Translations under genes and position numbers: made by a program
Shown here: positions 21,471 through 39,016 of the stretch, piece after piece
Numbering within the stretch: the stretch's first letter is position 1
How the letters are laid out: the number at the start of each line of letters is the position of its first letter
Notes under the pieces: model-generated
Databases searched by the model: none
Told to the model about the DNA's origin: nothing
What the model saw: only the letters and a program-made list of their open reading frames with translations
Assembly (NCBI GenBank): GCA_025531455.1
Contig: JAMYHL010000023.1
Location: forward strand, 372,001-436,000
DNA from: Apiotrichum sp. Y4204
Taxonomy: Eukaryota > Basidiomycota > Tremellomycetes > Trichosporonales > Trichosporonaceae
DNA: 64,000 nucleotides
Direction: 5' to 3'

Positions 21471-21800
21471 GCTTCACGGCGCGGTCGGCGCGCTCAAGAC
21501 GAGGTTGCCTGCGCGCCGTGCAGGGCGGCATTCTTCCACGGGTTGACTCATACAACGACCAATCGCACACCGAAAGGGTGGCGGGGGACGCCCTGGGGAT
21601 CCCGTCTCCAGGCCGTGTGCGCGCGCGAGGCGAACCCAGAGGACCCGAAGCGGCCGGAGCATGTGTCCCCCTAGTCGGGGATCTAAGAACCGCGGATGGG
21701 GGGTGGAAGGAAGAGAGGATCAGGAGGACGGGGATAAGGATGGGGGTTAAGGGGGGTAGGAAACAAGCAAGAAGATGGTCAGCAGCACAGTTTGCATGTT

Positions 21801-23341
21801 GAAGATGCAGTCGGCGTCGGGGGACAGGTTGGAAGCAGTAGGATAGAGTGGTGAGGAAGACAGAGTGGATTCAACATCGCGACCGACCCGCCTTAAATAT
21901 TTCTCTCAATTTCTTCACTCTAGATCACTCTGCACGATCCGCGACATCCAACATTTTTTTGCGGTGCAAGACATCAGCACCGGTGCGAATGGAAGCGCCA
22001 CATTGACTGTATTACCGCCAACCGCCGTTATCATTGTTATGTAATAGTATAATAGCCGAATGGAATTATCGCAGAAGGGGGGATTGAATAACGAATGCGC
22101 CATGCTGACTGTGCTGGCCGAATGGAAGATCGCAGTGCACAGCCAGTTGTTCTCCATACGTACCTACGTACCTACAAGCTACAGTACTAAGCCCTCTTGG
22201 ATTTCCCTGAGAGATGACGACCAGCCAGGCAATGGTCCAGGACATTGCCCGCCGCGTACCAAGCGTTGCGTCGGTGGTTGGTTGAGCTGTGGGCCTGGCT
22301 GCTGGCTGAGGCGTCGGCCTATGCAGGCGAACGTGTCCCAGCACCCAGGCCTGGTGCCACTGTGTGCACCGAGCGCACTGTAGTGTGCTGCCAACTGCCA
22401 CACTCACCTCCCACCACCAATCCCACACCCAGTGCCACTCGTCCCCCAGCTGGGTCCACGGCTGCGGCTCTGTCACCGCCGCCGCCGCCATCATCATCGA
22501 TCATTGTCATCATTCGCTACATCCATCTCCAAACCACCTCCTCTCTCCTTCAAACCACACCTGGTCTCTTGCCTCCCCCTTCCAGTCAGGCAACACCATC
22601 GCCCACTCCTTTCCTCTCTCCTCATCACAACTCATCCCTCACCACTCCTCGGCCACGCCGCCCCCAGCCTTTCGTTGCCGTTCCCTTGTTCCTGTTTTTA
22701 TCCCTCGTCTCGACGTTTTATCAACTCTCGCCGGCACTCGTCAGACGAGGTTAACGCGACGGACATTTTAAAAAGCACGAGCACAAGTTTATTCTTGCCC
22801 GTACCCTTCGCGGCTCGCTCGCTTTCTTTTCTTCTTATCCACACCTTGCCTGCGATTGCTTTGGTATACGCGCCCGGCCCTCCAGGTCTGTCCGTCTGCG
22901 CGCACTTTACCCAACTTGAGGTATCTGCGACCGACTTGCACATCTCGCTGCTTGCTTGCGCCTTAGCCATAGCTTTCCGGTCCCCGCTCGGCCACCCTCT
23001 CAAGGCTCCCCCAGCCTGCATCCTCACATCGAGATCCCTTCGACTTCTACTGTGTCCTTTGTGTCACTTGGCTCGTCGGGTTCATCGTCATTTCCCCTAC
23101 CGACATATCTTGTTGCGTGCTTGTCACCAACTGCCGTCGTCGCCACCACACAATCGTCGCCGCGCGCATCGCACTCACCGAACGGAGTGTTGCGCACGTA
23201 ACATTGCCAAACGCAGCCAACCGGACGGTAAAGTCTATTGTGGATCATCGACATCCCTTTGTGGTCGTTTCGGTACGGGTGGATTAGTCTTCCCCATCTA
23301 ACCAGTCCGCTTCACCATCGCCCACAGGGCTCCGCTTCATC
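21801..23341. other. Intergenic and probable UBP15 leader
   Basis: From about 22390 to 23341 the plus strand is pyrimidine-rich and lacks coding character, consistent with promoter and a long 5' leader of the ubiquitin protease. Open frames are Ser/Pro/His-rich low complexity. Confidence 0.5.
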
Positions 23342-27180
<3,839 letters not shown>

Positions 27181-28467
27181 ACGAGTGCAGACGCAAACAC
27201 TACAGCAATAGCAAAAGCAGAAGCCCCGACCCACTCATACCCCTGCATGCCGAATCCTGTTCCATCCATTCCGTGCGCGCCCTGCATGTCTCGACCCCAT
27301 ATTGCTTCGCCCATTTCTCCCACCCCACACCCCAACCCCATATTTCTACCCACTGCCGACGAGCGGGGTTACCCCCCGCGATGGCCGCGCAGCGTGCGGT
27401 GCCAACTCTGGCTGAGGCATGTGTGCGCGTCGTGTTTGTACCCAAGTTCCATGGAAACGATATCATGTTAGCCTTACGGAGCAGCGAGAGTGAAATTGGA
27501 TGGCCGATGACTAACAGGCGACTGGCAGAGCACTGTAGCGAGACATGAGACTGACGTGGGATAGCGCTTCGCGGGGAAGGCAACTGACTACCTACACTGA
27601 GACGAACATTGCTTTGGACGGGAGGCAGCGAAGACTTGGCTGCAACCTCGCCTCGCTAACGACGTGAGCAACACAAGACACGAATCGGCACCGATCTACT
27701 CGATGCACACATCTTGATCACCGGACCCGCAGAGCACGCCATGGATCTACGAGTGCATAACGTCTACACAACTTGAGAGATAGTGAAGATGCATGGCTTC
27801 CTTCGCCACAGCAAAATGTCACGCGCCACCGCCATCCCCGCGGACCGCGGGCATGCCAATTCCGTCGGTGGCTTGGCCTGGATTTGTTGTTGTACTTGGT
27901 GTATATATATGAAATTCGACTCGACTCGAATCGAGAATCAAGGGATCGCGGCTGGGGCCCCGCAAAAGTTGACGCGTGGCACCAGGTACCAGCTCCTGCT
28001 GCGCTCCATGCTGGCTGCTGAGCTCCGACCGAGAACATGTCCGATGGTATCGGACCGCGTGGCGTGTCATGCGCGCGCATGCGTGGCGATGCGCTCGCCC
28101 TCATATGCGAGAAACGGTCAGAAAAAAGTGCAGACATGAGCAGACGAGCAGTTTGGAGCTTGGAGGCCGCAAGATTGCAGGAGAAATCGCGATCAGCGTG
28201 TCACATGCCGCGAATCTCGATCTCGGAGCCGAGGTGGGACGTGGCACGCTTGTGGCGCAACGGAATCCCACCACCCACAAGCCAACACTGACACCATCAC
28301 CTGTCTCCCTCTGCATGCTCTACTCGCACTGTTCTGCTCTGCTCGCTCTGGTATGCGCTGCTACATCATCAAGGCGTGCATCTATGCGCGGGAAAATGCT
28401 ATGTACTGTACTGGTGGTACTTGGCGCCGGGAGGGCGTGGGGGGCTAGGGGCTACATACTTATGTAC
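27181..28467. other. Intergenic, convergent UBP15/SEC66
   Basis: About 1.3 kb between two convergent genes. I see no protein family, tRNA or clear repeat in it. Confidence 0.5.
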
Positions 28468-29492
28468 TTAGGTGGACCGCTTCTTGGCCTTCTTGCTCTT
28501 CTTAGCAGAGCCGGTGACGGGGGAAGCGGCGCCAGACGAGAGGGGGGAGGCGGCGGTGGGGTCCGACTTGGTGGGGGAGGCGGAGCCGGAGGCGGGCTGC
28601 GAGTCCGGGCCGGGGATGACCATGTTCTGCATCATAGGCAGACCAAGGAGCTTGGCGCGGAGCGTGAGGCGCTTCTCTGTTGGGTCAGCTTGTGTGGAGA
28701 GTAGGGAGCGAAAGAGTAGCACGGAGGGACATGTTATTGGGTGCTGAGTGGAAGAAGGCTGCAGCACCACACACTGTCCCAACGTGTCGCTCATGACCAA
28801 CACTCACCCTCGAGGGCCTTGACCTTGGCAATGGAAATAACAGTGTCGCGGGTCTTCTCGGCATGTGCCATCTCAGAGGCGGTCGCGAAGATCATGGTAC
28901 CCCATCCGGGACGGAATGTGTTGGCCTCGGAGACGACATCGACAATCTCGGCCTCGAGCTCCTTCTCAGCGGCGGCAAAACGGGCCATCGTGTCATCGCC
29001 GACGAGACCGCGCTCATGGAGGTTGCCGAGGGTCTGCTTGTCCTCCTTGATGCGCCAGATGCGCTTCACATCGGCAGTCGCGCGCACGAGCAGCGCAGAC
29101 TTGAGCATCGACTCGGGCACGGGGGGGTCCGCGCTCAGAAGGGTGATATAGATGTCGCGCGCGGGGTGCGACGGGAACCATGGCTCGAAAGACGTCTTCT
29201 CCGCTACAGTGTAAGCAATAGCATTGGGCTGGGTGGGGCGAGGGAGATGGGGACTGGGGTGCAGTGGTGCAGCCAGCTGTCAATGATATCTTGGCAGCTG
29301 GAGCCAAACCTGCACGAGTGTGGCTCACTCTGCGCCATATAGTATGACACATCACCACCTCCTGACCCAACTTTCCACCTTGTGTGTATGCTACTTACCA
29401 GCCCGCCTGCGGCGGTAGATGCGCGAGAAGATTGCGAGCGAGGTGACGAGCACCGTAATGTACGCGATCGGGACTGCGAGAGACGTCGCCAT
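28468..29492 (-). CDS. SEC66: ER translocation protein SEC66
   Basis: Predicted 232-residue subunit of the Sec62/63 complex for post-translational protein import into the ER. Exons are 29492-29399, 29203-28808 and 28676-28468. A single N-terminal transmembrane segment (IAYITVLVTSLAIFSRIY) is followed by RRRR. The conserved Sec66 domain comes next: WFPSHPARDIYITLL, SMLKSALLVRATADVKRIWR, the helical run EKELEAEIVDVVSEANTF and PGWGTMIFATASEM. The C-terminus is Ser/Pro/Ala-rich and ends in Lys repeats (KKSKKAKK), which may act as an ER retrieval-like or basic cytosolic tail. Length (about 200-230) and topology fit the family. Confidence 0.93.
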
Positions 29493-30328
29493 GGTTGTTG
29501 CTGGGTGGGGGTAGGGGAGGGGGCGGTGACTGGGTGCAGTGGGGACGTGGTATTTATACGGATGGGAGGCAACGAGGGGCAAAGGCGGTGGAATAAGAGG
29601 TGATTATGTGGGAGCAAGGGCGGACGAGGAGAGGGAGGGGACTTTCCAGTGGTGGGATTAGTCGTAGCAACTAGCAACAGCGCGCACAGCGTCCGCGTGG
29701 ACAAGCCGAGTCAGCCAAAAATCAAATCACCACCATAGCAGGAGCAGAGAAGACACCGCCCGGCGACCAAAGCTTCGCAGCGAGCAAAGGCACCGAGGGC
29801 TCCAAGGCTCCAAGTCACAAGTCCAAAAGACACTCGCCCGCCGCTAGCTGCTGATCCCCCTTGGCCCCTTGATCGACTCAAAACACTAGCGGGGGGATCA
29901 TTTAAATTGATCAGCAAAAGGGGCCCGAGGACGGAGTCGGCGGACGGTGGAGATTGTGCAGATCCCACCCCCATTCTCACCCGCCCTCGCTTTAATCGAT
30001 CTTTAATCGGATAATACCCGTGGCCGATTAGGAATCACTCTTTCCAAACTAATGAGGGATTTGTTCACTGTATTAGAATGCATCACAATCCAGCTCAAAT
30101 AACGCCATTAACGACAACTCATCCTCGGAATTGCACCCAATGACGACACCTCTGCTCTCCTACCCTCCCCCGCTGTGGCCTGCTGCTGCTTATCCCCGCC
30201 CGCGGTATTGTGCTGGCCCCGGTAGCCGCCGCCACCAGCAGTGGGTGCTGCCCACTCTCCGCCTGTCAATGCCGAGTACGCATCTTATCTCTTCCGAGTC
30301 GAGATGGAAAAATAAACCCCAAGCGCGG
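29493..30328. promoter_or_regulatory. Divergent intergenic region SEC66/MRS6
   Basis: About 840 bases containing both promoters. It holds a 17-bp near-perfect palindrome, GATCATTTAAATTGATC, at 29896-29912, and TTTAATCG repeated near 29991-30010. Function unknown. Confidence 0.4.
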
Positions 30329-32683
30329 ATGACGAGCTCGGCCGACACCACCACTCCTACCAACATGCTCGGCTCGGATACCTACGACGCAATCGTGCTC
30401 GGCACTGGGCTCGCAGAGAGTATTGCCGCTGCGTGAGTAGAGATTTAATCAACACATGTTGAATTATCCGATCCGGCGGACTGTGTGTTTACATTGTGGA
30501 TGATTGCGACTTATTGTCGCTTGCGTCTTGGCTTGATCTTGCGAGCTGCCAGCTGCGAGGTTGCCGATTGCGAGTCGTGGTGTGCTCCGCCTTCCAGCCA
30601 GCCTTTCCCGCTTGCGTGATGGGGAGCAAGCCCGAGTCGATGGCGACCACATGCGCAGTCGGGACCGTAGCTCCGAGTCCACCCATACCCACTGAACAAA
30701 CACTGACTTACAGCGCCCTCGCCAAGGCCGGCCACTCAGTGCTCCACCTCGACCCCAATGACTACTATGGCGGCGAGGCCGCGAGTCTGACCCTAGACGA
30801 GCTCGTGGCATGGAGCGAGCAGCGATCTGCAGGGACCAGTGCGGCCACTGCTGAGGGCGCTGACGCGAGCGCGAGCTCGACTCATGCCGGCCCGAGCTCG
30901 GAGTACATGGATTCCCAAGCACGGCGGTATAGCAGCGCACGCACAACGGGACTAGGCACGCTCGCCGACGACCGGCGGCGGTACGCGCTGACGCTGTTCC
31001 CGGCGCTGATGGTCTCGCGGGGCGATCTGGTGGCGACGCTGATCGACAGCGACGTAAGCAAGTATGTCGGATTCCGGTTACTCGACGGCGTGAGCGTGAT
31101 GCAGGACGGCGCGCCGCGGCGTGTTCCCGGTGCCAAGGAGGACGTGTTCAAGGACAAGAGCATTCCGCTGCTTGACAAGCGGCGTCTCATGAAGGCGCTG
31201 ATGTTTGCTGGCGGCGAGTTTGAGACCGATCCGGCTATGATCGGTACGTGTTGACCGTGTTGACATGCAGCTGTTCTGACGGCAGGCCACGAGAATGACC
31301 CGATCCAGGCCTTCCTCACGTCCACATTCTCCCTCCCCCCGCATCTGGCCACCGCGCTCACATATGCGGTGGCCCACGCTGCGTCTCCAGACGAGCCCGC
31401 ACTCCAGGCGCTCCGCCGCGCCCGCAAGTATCTCCGCAGTATTGGGCGGTATGGGCCCAGCGCGTTCCTCGTCGGACAGTATGGCGGTGCGGGAGAGGTC
31501 GCGCAAGGATTCTGTCGGTGAGTGCATCTGAGAATCAAGGAATGAGCAGTGATCCGGGACCGGAGACCGGACATTGAAACTGTTGCATGCTGTTCAACTG
31601 GAACTGGTGTTCTGGAATGCTGGGAAGGGTGGAGTGCTGGTGAATTTTTCGGATCCGAAAGATTGCTTGGTAGCAATGTGGCATCAATGAGAGGGTGGCA
31701 CAAAGTCGCCGCCGGCGACTGCGCGGCGAGCGCGGCTCTGCGATACTGGTGACTTGTGTTCGCTTGCGGCTCGCTTGACACTTGCGCATGCGTGTTGCCT
31801 TACAAGAAAAGCGAACACAGGTTTGCCACCCGCAATCGAGCTCATGTGATGTGATCTTCCAGAAACTCCCACAGCCGGCAGCCAAGACCCCTCTGTCCAT
31901 GCTGACCGCAGCGCGTGTGCCGTCTTTGGCGGCACCTACATTCTCGGCTCCGAGGCTATCCCCTCAGAGATCACAGTGGGCGACGAAAGTGTCTCGCTGC
32001 GCATCCCGGCGCATCCCGAGCCGCTGGTGGCGCGGCATCTCATTGCCTCGCCCGACTTTCTCCCGCCTTCCCTGCGCCCAGAGACCACACGGACCGCCGT
32101 GACGAGCCACGCAGTCGTGGTCCTCACCAAGCGGCCTGAATTCCTCTCGCGCCCGAAGCCCGAGGCAGAGGAAGGGGAGGACGAGGAGGGAGGGGAAACA
32201 GCAGACGACACAGCCGTCCTCGTCCTCCCGCCTACCGACGGCCCGCTCGTCCGCGCCCTCGTCATGGGCGAGGGCACGGGTTCCTGCCCCGCCAATCAGT
32301 GGGTCACGTACCTCTGGACAGAAGGGGAGGGAGGCGAGGACGTGCTCAAGGCCCGCGTAGCGGACTGGGAGGGCGTCGCGTTCGAGGCGTACTATGTTCG
32401 CCGCGCGGAAGGATGGGGCCCGGAACCCCAGGAGGTGCCGGAGCCGAAGGCAGTGGACACAGAGGAGGCAGAGAAAGAGGAAGAGACAGGAGAGGCGGCA
32501 GAAGGCTCGGCAGCACCTGCCCCGGACACACCCCGGGCGCCACTCGTCGTGCTCAACCCGTACGCGGGGGCACACATGCTCACGGAGGGCCTGGACTGGG
32601 AGGCGCGTGAGGGCCGGCGCGCCTTCGCGGCCGCGAGCAGGCGGGCATGGTTTGAACGCGCAGAGGACGAGGAGGAGGAGTAG
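30329..32683 (+). CDS. MRS6: Rab escort protein MRS6 (REP, GDI superfamily)
   Basis: Predicted 545-residue Rab escort protein, which presents newly made Rab GTPases to geranylgeranyl transferase II. Exons are 30329-30432, 30714-31243, 31286-31517 and 31912-32683. The GDI/REP dinucleotide-like fold opens with YDAIVLGTGLAESI, then HSVLHLDPNDYYGG; further blocks are LFPALMVSRGDLVATLIDS, KYVGFRLLDGV, and GRYGPSAFLVGQYGGAGEVAQGF. After exon 4 starts, CAVFGGTYILG continues the GDI pattern. Length above 500 and insertions rich in Ala/Ser and Glu point to REP rather than GDI. Intron 3 is 394 nt and intron 1 is 281 nt, much longer than most here. Confidence 0.92.
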
Positions 32684-33804
<1,121 letters not shown>

Positions 33805-34358
33805 GTTGAGAGAAGTAGTAGTTGGTTGGTGGGGTAGTGGTAGTGGAGAGCGCGAGTCAACAAGTGACTGTTGTGGTGTGTTGTGATGAGAGAGGTTGAG
33901 GAATGGAGAAAACCAAGATGCCGGTTGGGGCCGTTGTTATTATAGTCGTCGAGCGCGGCACAGGGATGGATGCGTTTTGGGTTTGTTTGATTAGAAGCGC
34001 GGGATTATAATTGATGCGTGATTCAAATCAGATCAGATCATTGATCTGGGTCACGTGATGTCACAAGTCACGTGATTTTTGTTGATACGGTCATTTACTA
34101 CCAAACGCAACTGGGCCAGGAATCAGGATTTTCAGGGACAGTGATCGTGCATGATCGTCATGAACTCGCGCCGATTCTTCCATCATTGGGTGCCCTGCAA
34201 GAACACGACCCACCCAGTGCACGCAAACACTCCCATCCATCCCGCATCCTACATTCCCATTCCTTCGGCTCAGCTCATATCACCAAGTCCACATGTCGCA
34301 TCACATGTCCACAAGTCCAGATCCAACATTATGCATTATGCGTCTAAACCGAGTCACA
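33805..34358 (-). promoter_or_regulatory. Histone H4 upstream region with paired TCACGTGA
   Basis: Two identical palindromic octamers TCACGTGA at 34051-34058 and 34068-34075 lie about 250-270 bases upstream of the H4 start and just after the TRS85 stop. CACGTG palindromes are sites for Cbf1/bHLH-type factors. The region also holds GATCA repeats (34029-34047). Role in H4 control is inferred from position only. Confidence 0.5.
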
Positions 34359-37300
34359 CTACGCCTGCACAACGTCCACGCTCGGTGCTCCGCCCACGCC
34401 TGCCCATGACGCGCGGGGCAGCCACTCCCCCTCCTCCTCATCTGCATCTCCCTTCCCTGCCTCCTTTTCCTGCCGCTTCCGTTCACCCGTTTCGCGCAGC
34501 ACTTCCCACCCACTGAGTGCCACGAGCCCCGGCTCGCCGACCCACACCCCCGTGCGCACCTCGGTGCGCGCGCCTGGCGCCAGTGTACCCCGGCTGTTGA
34601 GCGTGCCCGTGAACAGCGTGTCCCCGTCTGCTGGTGGCGGAAGGCGTACGATCCAGCGTACCGGCAGGTGCGGGGAGCGATTCTGCAACTCGATCGTGAG
34701 GGGAAGAACGAGTGCGCTATGGGTTTAGCATACTACTAACACCGGTACTCACCCTTTGCTAAAGTCGTGCGTGATGCGGCTTGCTGTTGCGCCCGGCACA
34801 CGCGCACGCACAATGACTGGGTCCTGTTCAATGGCGTACTCGCCCTCGAGGACCGAGTCGGCGATGCGTTTCCGGATCCGGCCCGTCTCTTCATACATCG
34901 TGCGCTTGGTCGGACCCGCATGCTGGCGCAGTCCCTCGACGAGACTGAACCTCGGCGCTGGTCGGATGCCGAGCGCTCCAAAGTGACCATGGCGCGCCGT
35001 CTCGCCAGCACCGAGCTGCCAGTCGAACACAAGGTCAAGGTCCAGAGGGTCAAACATGGGAAGGACTCGTGGGACGAGGTCGGATGCGAGGGCGGAGAAG
35101 TGCTGGCCCGCAAAGCGCAAGCGATGCGCTCGCCGCTGGAGGAAGTAACCCGGCGGCGCGGTGAGCGAAACTTCTTCCGGGGTTATAGGCGCGAGTGCGT
35201 CCATGTTGCCCTGCAGGAGGGCGCCGAGGTTGGCGACGAGACCTGGCTGCTCGAGATCGAGAGACACATCCTTGGCCTTCGTAGAGATGAGGCCGCGGAA
35301 CACCTGGTTGGGAAGCAGTGTCGTCTCCTCTGAGAGGCTTGTTGCCTCCCAATACTGCGAAACGGGCCTGATCGGGCCAATCTTCAACGGCGAATCCGCA
35401 TGCGACGCAACCTCGAGCGTGATGAGGTACCCCTTGCGCGCGGGAACCACCTCGGTCGCAACGGTGAGCAAACGGCGCACGTCGGCGGAATGGGTCAGAC
35501 GCGTCGCGCCGAGTGTGCCGTCCGGGGCTGTGTACACCAGGAGGGCGAGCAGGTCTAGTGTCCCAGGTGAAAACGCAGAGAAGCGCACCGGCACGGAAAC
35601 GGTCTCGCCCGCCGGGATACGCTCCACGAGCCTGATGGGCTTGGCCGTCGGGATGACGTTTGCTAGCGCCGTCGGCGTATCGGATTGCTCATCGGTATCT
35701 GCTGTCAGCCACATCCTCTATCTCTCGCTTACCTAGAGCTATCACGCCGTAATGGCTGCACACGAGCTGCACGTCCTCGACCTCTGTACGGCCCGCATTG
35801 TGCAGTGCGAGCTCGGCGTTGACAACCTGGCCCTCGAAGAGGTGGTCTGAGACGCCGTGGAGCTGCACAACGATACGCGGAGCCCCAGCAACAGCACTAA
35901 CCGTCAAGGACATGTCCTTGGCGTACGTTGGAGTGAGACGCTGCGCCTTGGTCGCATGCAGGCGTTTTCCCCGTCGTTCGAGGCTCTGCGTGATGGGCAG
36001 GAAGCGATGGAAGCGGTACGACACAGCCGCAATCGTGAATGGCCCAGCGGACTGTGGTGTAATCCCAACGCTCAGTGTGCGCGTCTCGAACGGTTCCAGC
36101 ACGACCTCATCCAACGTCTCCACCTCGATATCCGTCCCATCCACCGAGACAGTGATATCCGAGAGCGCCAGCGCCGTACTGAGCGGGTTGCTCGCGTACA
36201 GCTCGACATGCAGCGTCTCGCCAACTGCAGCAACCACCCGCTTGCGATCGGGCAGAACACTCATCGGCTTCTTCCCCTTGCGGTCCCAGTGTGCGAGCGC
36301 CTGGGCGTCGAGAGCAGCCCACTTGGCCGACCTGCCGCCGGCCGCAGTGCTCGACTCCGGTTCCGAGGGGAGCACGACGCGCGTCCTGGCCGTGTCGAAC
36401 ACCGGCGTCGGGAGGTCGAGCCGGCCCGCCTGAACAGCCTCGGCGAGCTCTTCTGGTTTTGACGCGAGCTGCTCGTATGCGAGCGCAAGCGAGTCTAGCA
36501 CCATTCCCTGTAACCCCGGCTGCGATGTGTCGTCGCGCTGCATCAGGCGCAGGAAGTGCTCCACCGCCACAGCACTTTCGCCCTGCGTGTATGCCTGCCG
36601 CCCGAGCGAGTACTCGATTCGGCTACGGAGTGCCATCCACGGCGCATGACTCATCAGGCTGGCCGCACCCTCGAGACACCGGCGCGAGTACGTTTTCTGC
36701 CGTCAGCGCGTGCAGCCGCAATCTACTCACAAGGCCCGCCTTCTCGTACCGCCTCGCAGCCATGGCTAGGTGTTGAGCCTGTCTCCGCTTCCCCCTTGAG
36801 CTCCTACCGCCCTTGGTATCTGCGGCGGCTGCCTCCTCAAGAATGACAGCACACGGCACCTCGTCGGCTTCACCCGCCGCCCGCACGAGTGCGTTGCCTA
36901 CTCCACGCCACTCGCCCAGCACCTTCCACGCCTCGTAGTAGAGCACTGTCGCGCGTAGCGAGTCGAGCTGTATCTGACCCGCGTCCTTGGCATTGTACGA
37001 CAGCACCGTCTGCTCGAGCCAGCTGGAGATGTCGGTGTGTTGCAGTGTCGTGAATGGCACCGGGTTGCCCGGCGGCGCGGTCGGCGAGAAGTAGTTGTGC
37101 GATAGAAGCATGCTCAAGCCGTACATCTCGGTCGCAGCTGACGCGTACCGCCAAGCACGGTCCTGCGCGTAGTCTCTCCGTAGCGAGTCGTAGATCCCCG
37201 CGGCGTAGCGGTAGTCACGCAACATGAACGCGAAGTCTGCCAAGCGCCGCGACAATGCCTCGACCGAATTGACGGAGTAGCTGCGGTGAGCACGAGCAAG

Positions 37301-38533
37301 ACTCTCGCCTCTAGTTATGCAGCACTTACTATCCCTTTATCGCATTGAAGCCGACGTCCTTCGCCGGGGCCGGCGAGGTCGGTCTGCTCCCTCCAAAGAG
37401 CTTCCGTCCAGCGCCAAAGATACGCCCCGTGATGCCGCGCCGGTTGGACTGGTACGCCTCGTTCCATTCCCGGATACGCGCCTCCATCCAGGGAATGAGG
37501 GACTGCACGACGAGCTCGCGCACAAGGGCGATGAGCCGGCCAATGTCCTCGGGAGATAGCCGGGCGCCGTATGTCTTTGCTGGGGCATCGTCGTTCTGCG
37601 CAGCGGCAATCGCGCCGAGCGGCGCGAGCGTGAGGTTGGTCATGGCGTTCGCGTAGATGTGCGATACCTGGTCCACGTCCGAAAGCTGCGCCGCATCCTT
37701 CGGTGGCAACGGCGGGCCCCCACCTGGCGACGTCGCGCTCGTCGGCGACTTTACCGGCGACTGGCCTTCTGCGCCGCGCGAGTTAATGACGAGCAGGGTG
37801 GAATGCGGGCCGTACGTCTTCTTCATCATGTTCAGCAGCTCTTTCGCATCGCCGAGGTCTCTTCCCGCTTTCGACACGTCATGCACGAGAACAAAGAACT
37901 TGAGGACCTGCACGCCATCCATCCACGGCGCAGCCTGCGCGCCTGTCCCGACCGCCTGGCCGTACAGGCGCTGGAGGGTGCCCATCGGATCTGGGGTAGT
38001 GGTGGAGATGGCGAAGAGCACGCCGGCCGGGTGGTTGAATGTCTCGTGCGGTGCGAGCGGACGCGAGGAGAGAAGCAGTGCACGCGTCGTCGCGTAGTGC
38101 ACCTCCTCATCTGGCTGGTGCTTCCCCACACAGGACGACACAACGTCCACCACCATCGACGCGGGGGGCGACGCGGTCGCCGGGTTTGAGTACACGGACG
38201 CATACGAGACGAAGCGTAGTGGAAAGGATGGGTGCACTGTCGGTGCTAACGTGCTGGAGAGGATGGATACTGGGAGTCAGTGGGACGCGTTCATGTCGGG
38301 TAGTCTCGATGTGCGCCGATGAACCGCCAGCAGTGCTCAAGGCAAACGCCATTACAGCCCAGAGCGCATCGCGACTCGGACTCACCCCTGTCTGTCCTGC
38401 CCTCCCATGGCCGAAGCAGCTCCTCGAGTCCGCTGCACCCGTTGGCGGCACACGAATCGATGACATCGTCCGAGGAGAGGACCGCGACGCGGGGCGACAA
38501 CGACTGGGTGATGGAGAGCGGCGGCGCGGGCAT
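34359..38533 (-). CDS. TRS85: TRAPP III subunit TRS85 (TRAPPC8 family)
   Basis: Predicted 1301-residue subunit of the TRAPP III complex, the Ypt1/Rab1 exchange factor at the Golgi and the autophagosome precursor. Exons are 38533-38386, 38269-37330, 37280-36731, 36696-35733, 35698-34753 and 34716-34359, with a 1-2 codon ambiguity at the fifth acceptor. N-terminus SLSPRVAVLSSDDV and NGCSGLEELLRPWE, then PSFPLRFVSYASVY. The TRAPPC8 signature IPWMEARIREWNEAYQS with GITGRIFGAGRKLFGG appears before the helical-repeat region (RRLADFAFMLRDYRYAAGIY, AWRYASAATEMYGLS, YSLGRQAY). The C-terminal third is beta-rich (Ig-like). TRS120 was considered, but these blocks fit TRS85. Introns 4 and 5 are 34 and 36 nt. 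Confidence 0.9.
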
Positions 38534-39016
38534 GGGTGTCGTGTTGTCGCGGTGCCGGCTCCAGTGGGCTGTCGAGGGCGCGCTGATGCGGAGCTGAGAT
38601 GTAGAGACTAGGGAGAGATTATTACTGAGGGTATACAGTTGTTACAGAGATGGCGGCTGTCGATCTTGCCGTCGGCCTCGACGATGGGAGTACGGTGATG
38701 CTTGCTGCACGTAATCCAGCGAGCATGCTGCACACCCACGGGTTACATTCTGACGTCGTCGCGACCACAGTCGTGCACAGTCGCCCAGCCGGTGGCCGGA
38801 GGGCCGGGGTGTGGTCGGTTGTTGGCGCCTATAATTTCACATGCCTTTTCAGGGTCTGTTTATAGGCACGCGAGGATCCTGGCGGGTCACCATTTCGGGG
38901 ACAAAAAGTCGAAAACGCCTCTTCAACCTCTCAACCGACCACTCTGGGCCACTCTTTTGCTGCTCGTCGTTGTTGACTTCCACTCGCTCGACACCTCCAA
39001 CTCCACCCAAAAAACC
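38534..39016. promoter_or_regulatory. Divergent promoter TRS85/uL5m
   Basis: A 483-base interval between the two start codons. Plus-strand bases just before 39017 are CT/CA-rich leader-like. TATAATTTCACA near 38829 is AT-rich; no clear TATA box. Confidence 0.4.

Noticed and set aside
21293..21802. 169-residue plus-strand frame
   Set aside because: Low-complexity Arg/Gly/Ser composition with no family similarity; it overlaps the weak minus-strand candidate.
34359..38533. TRS120 (TRAPPC9) as identity
   Set aside because: The IPWMEARIREWNE and GRIFGAGRKLFGG blocks and N-terminal order fit TRS85/TRAPPC8 better.
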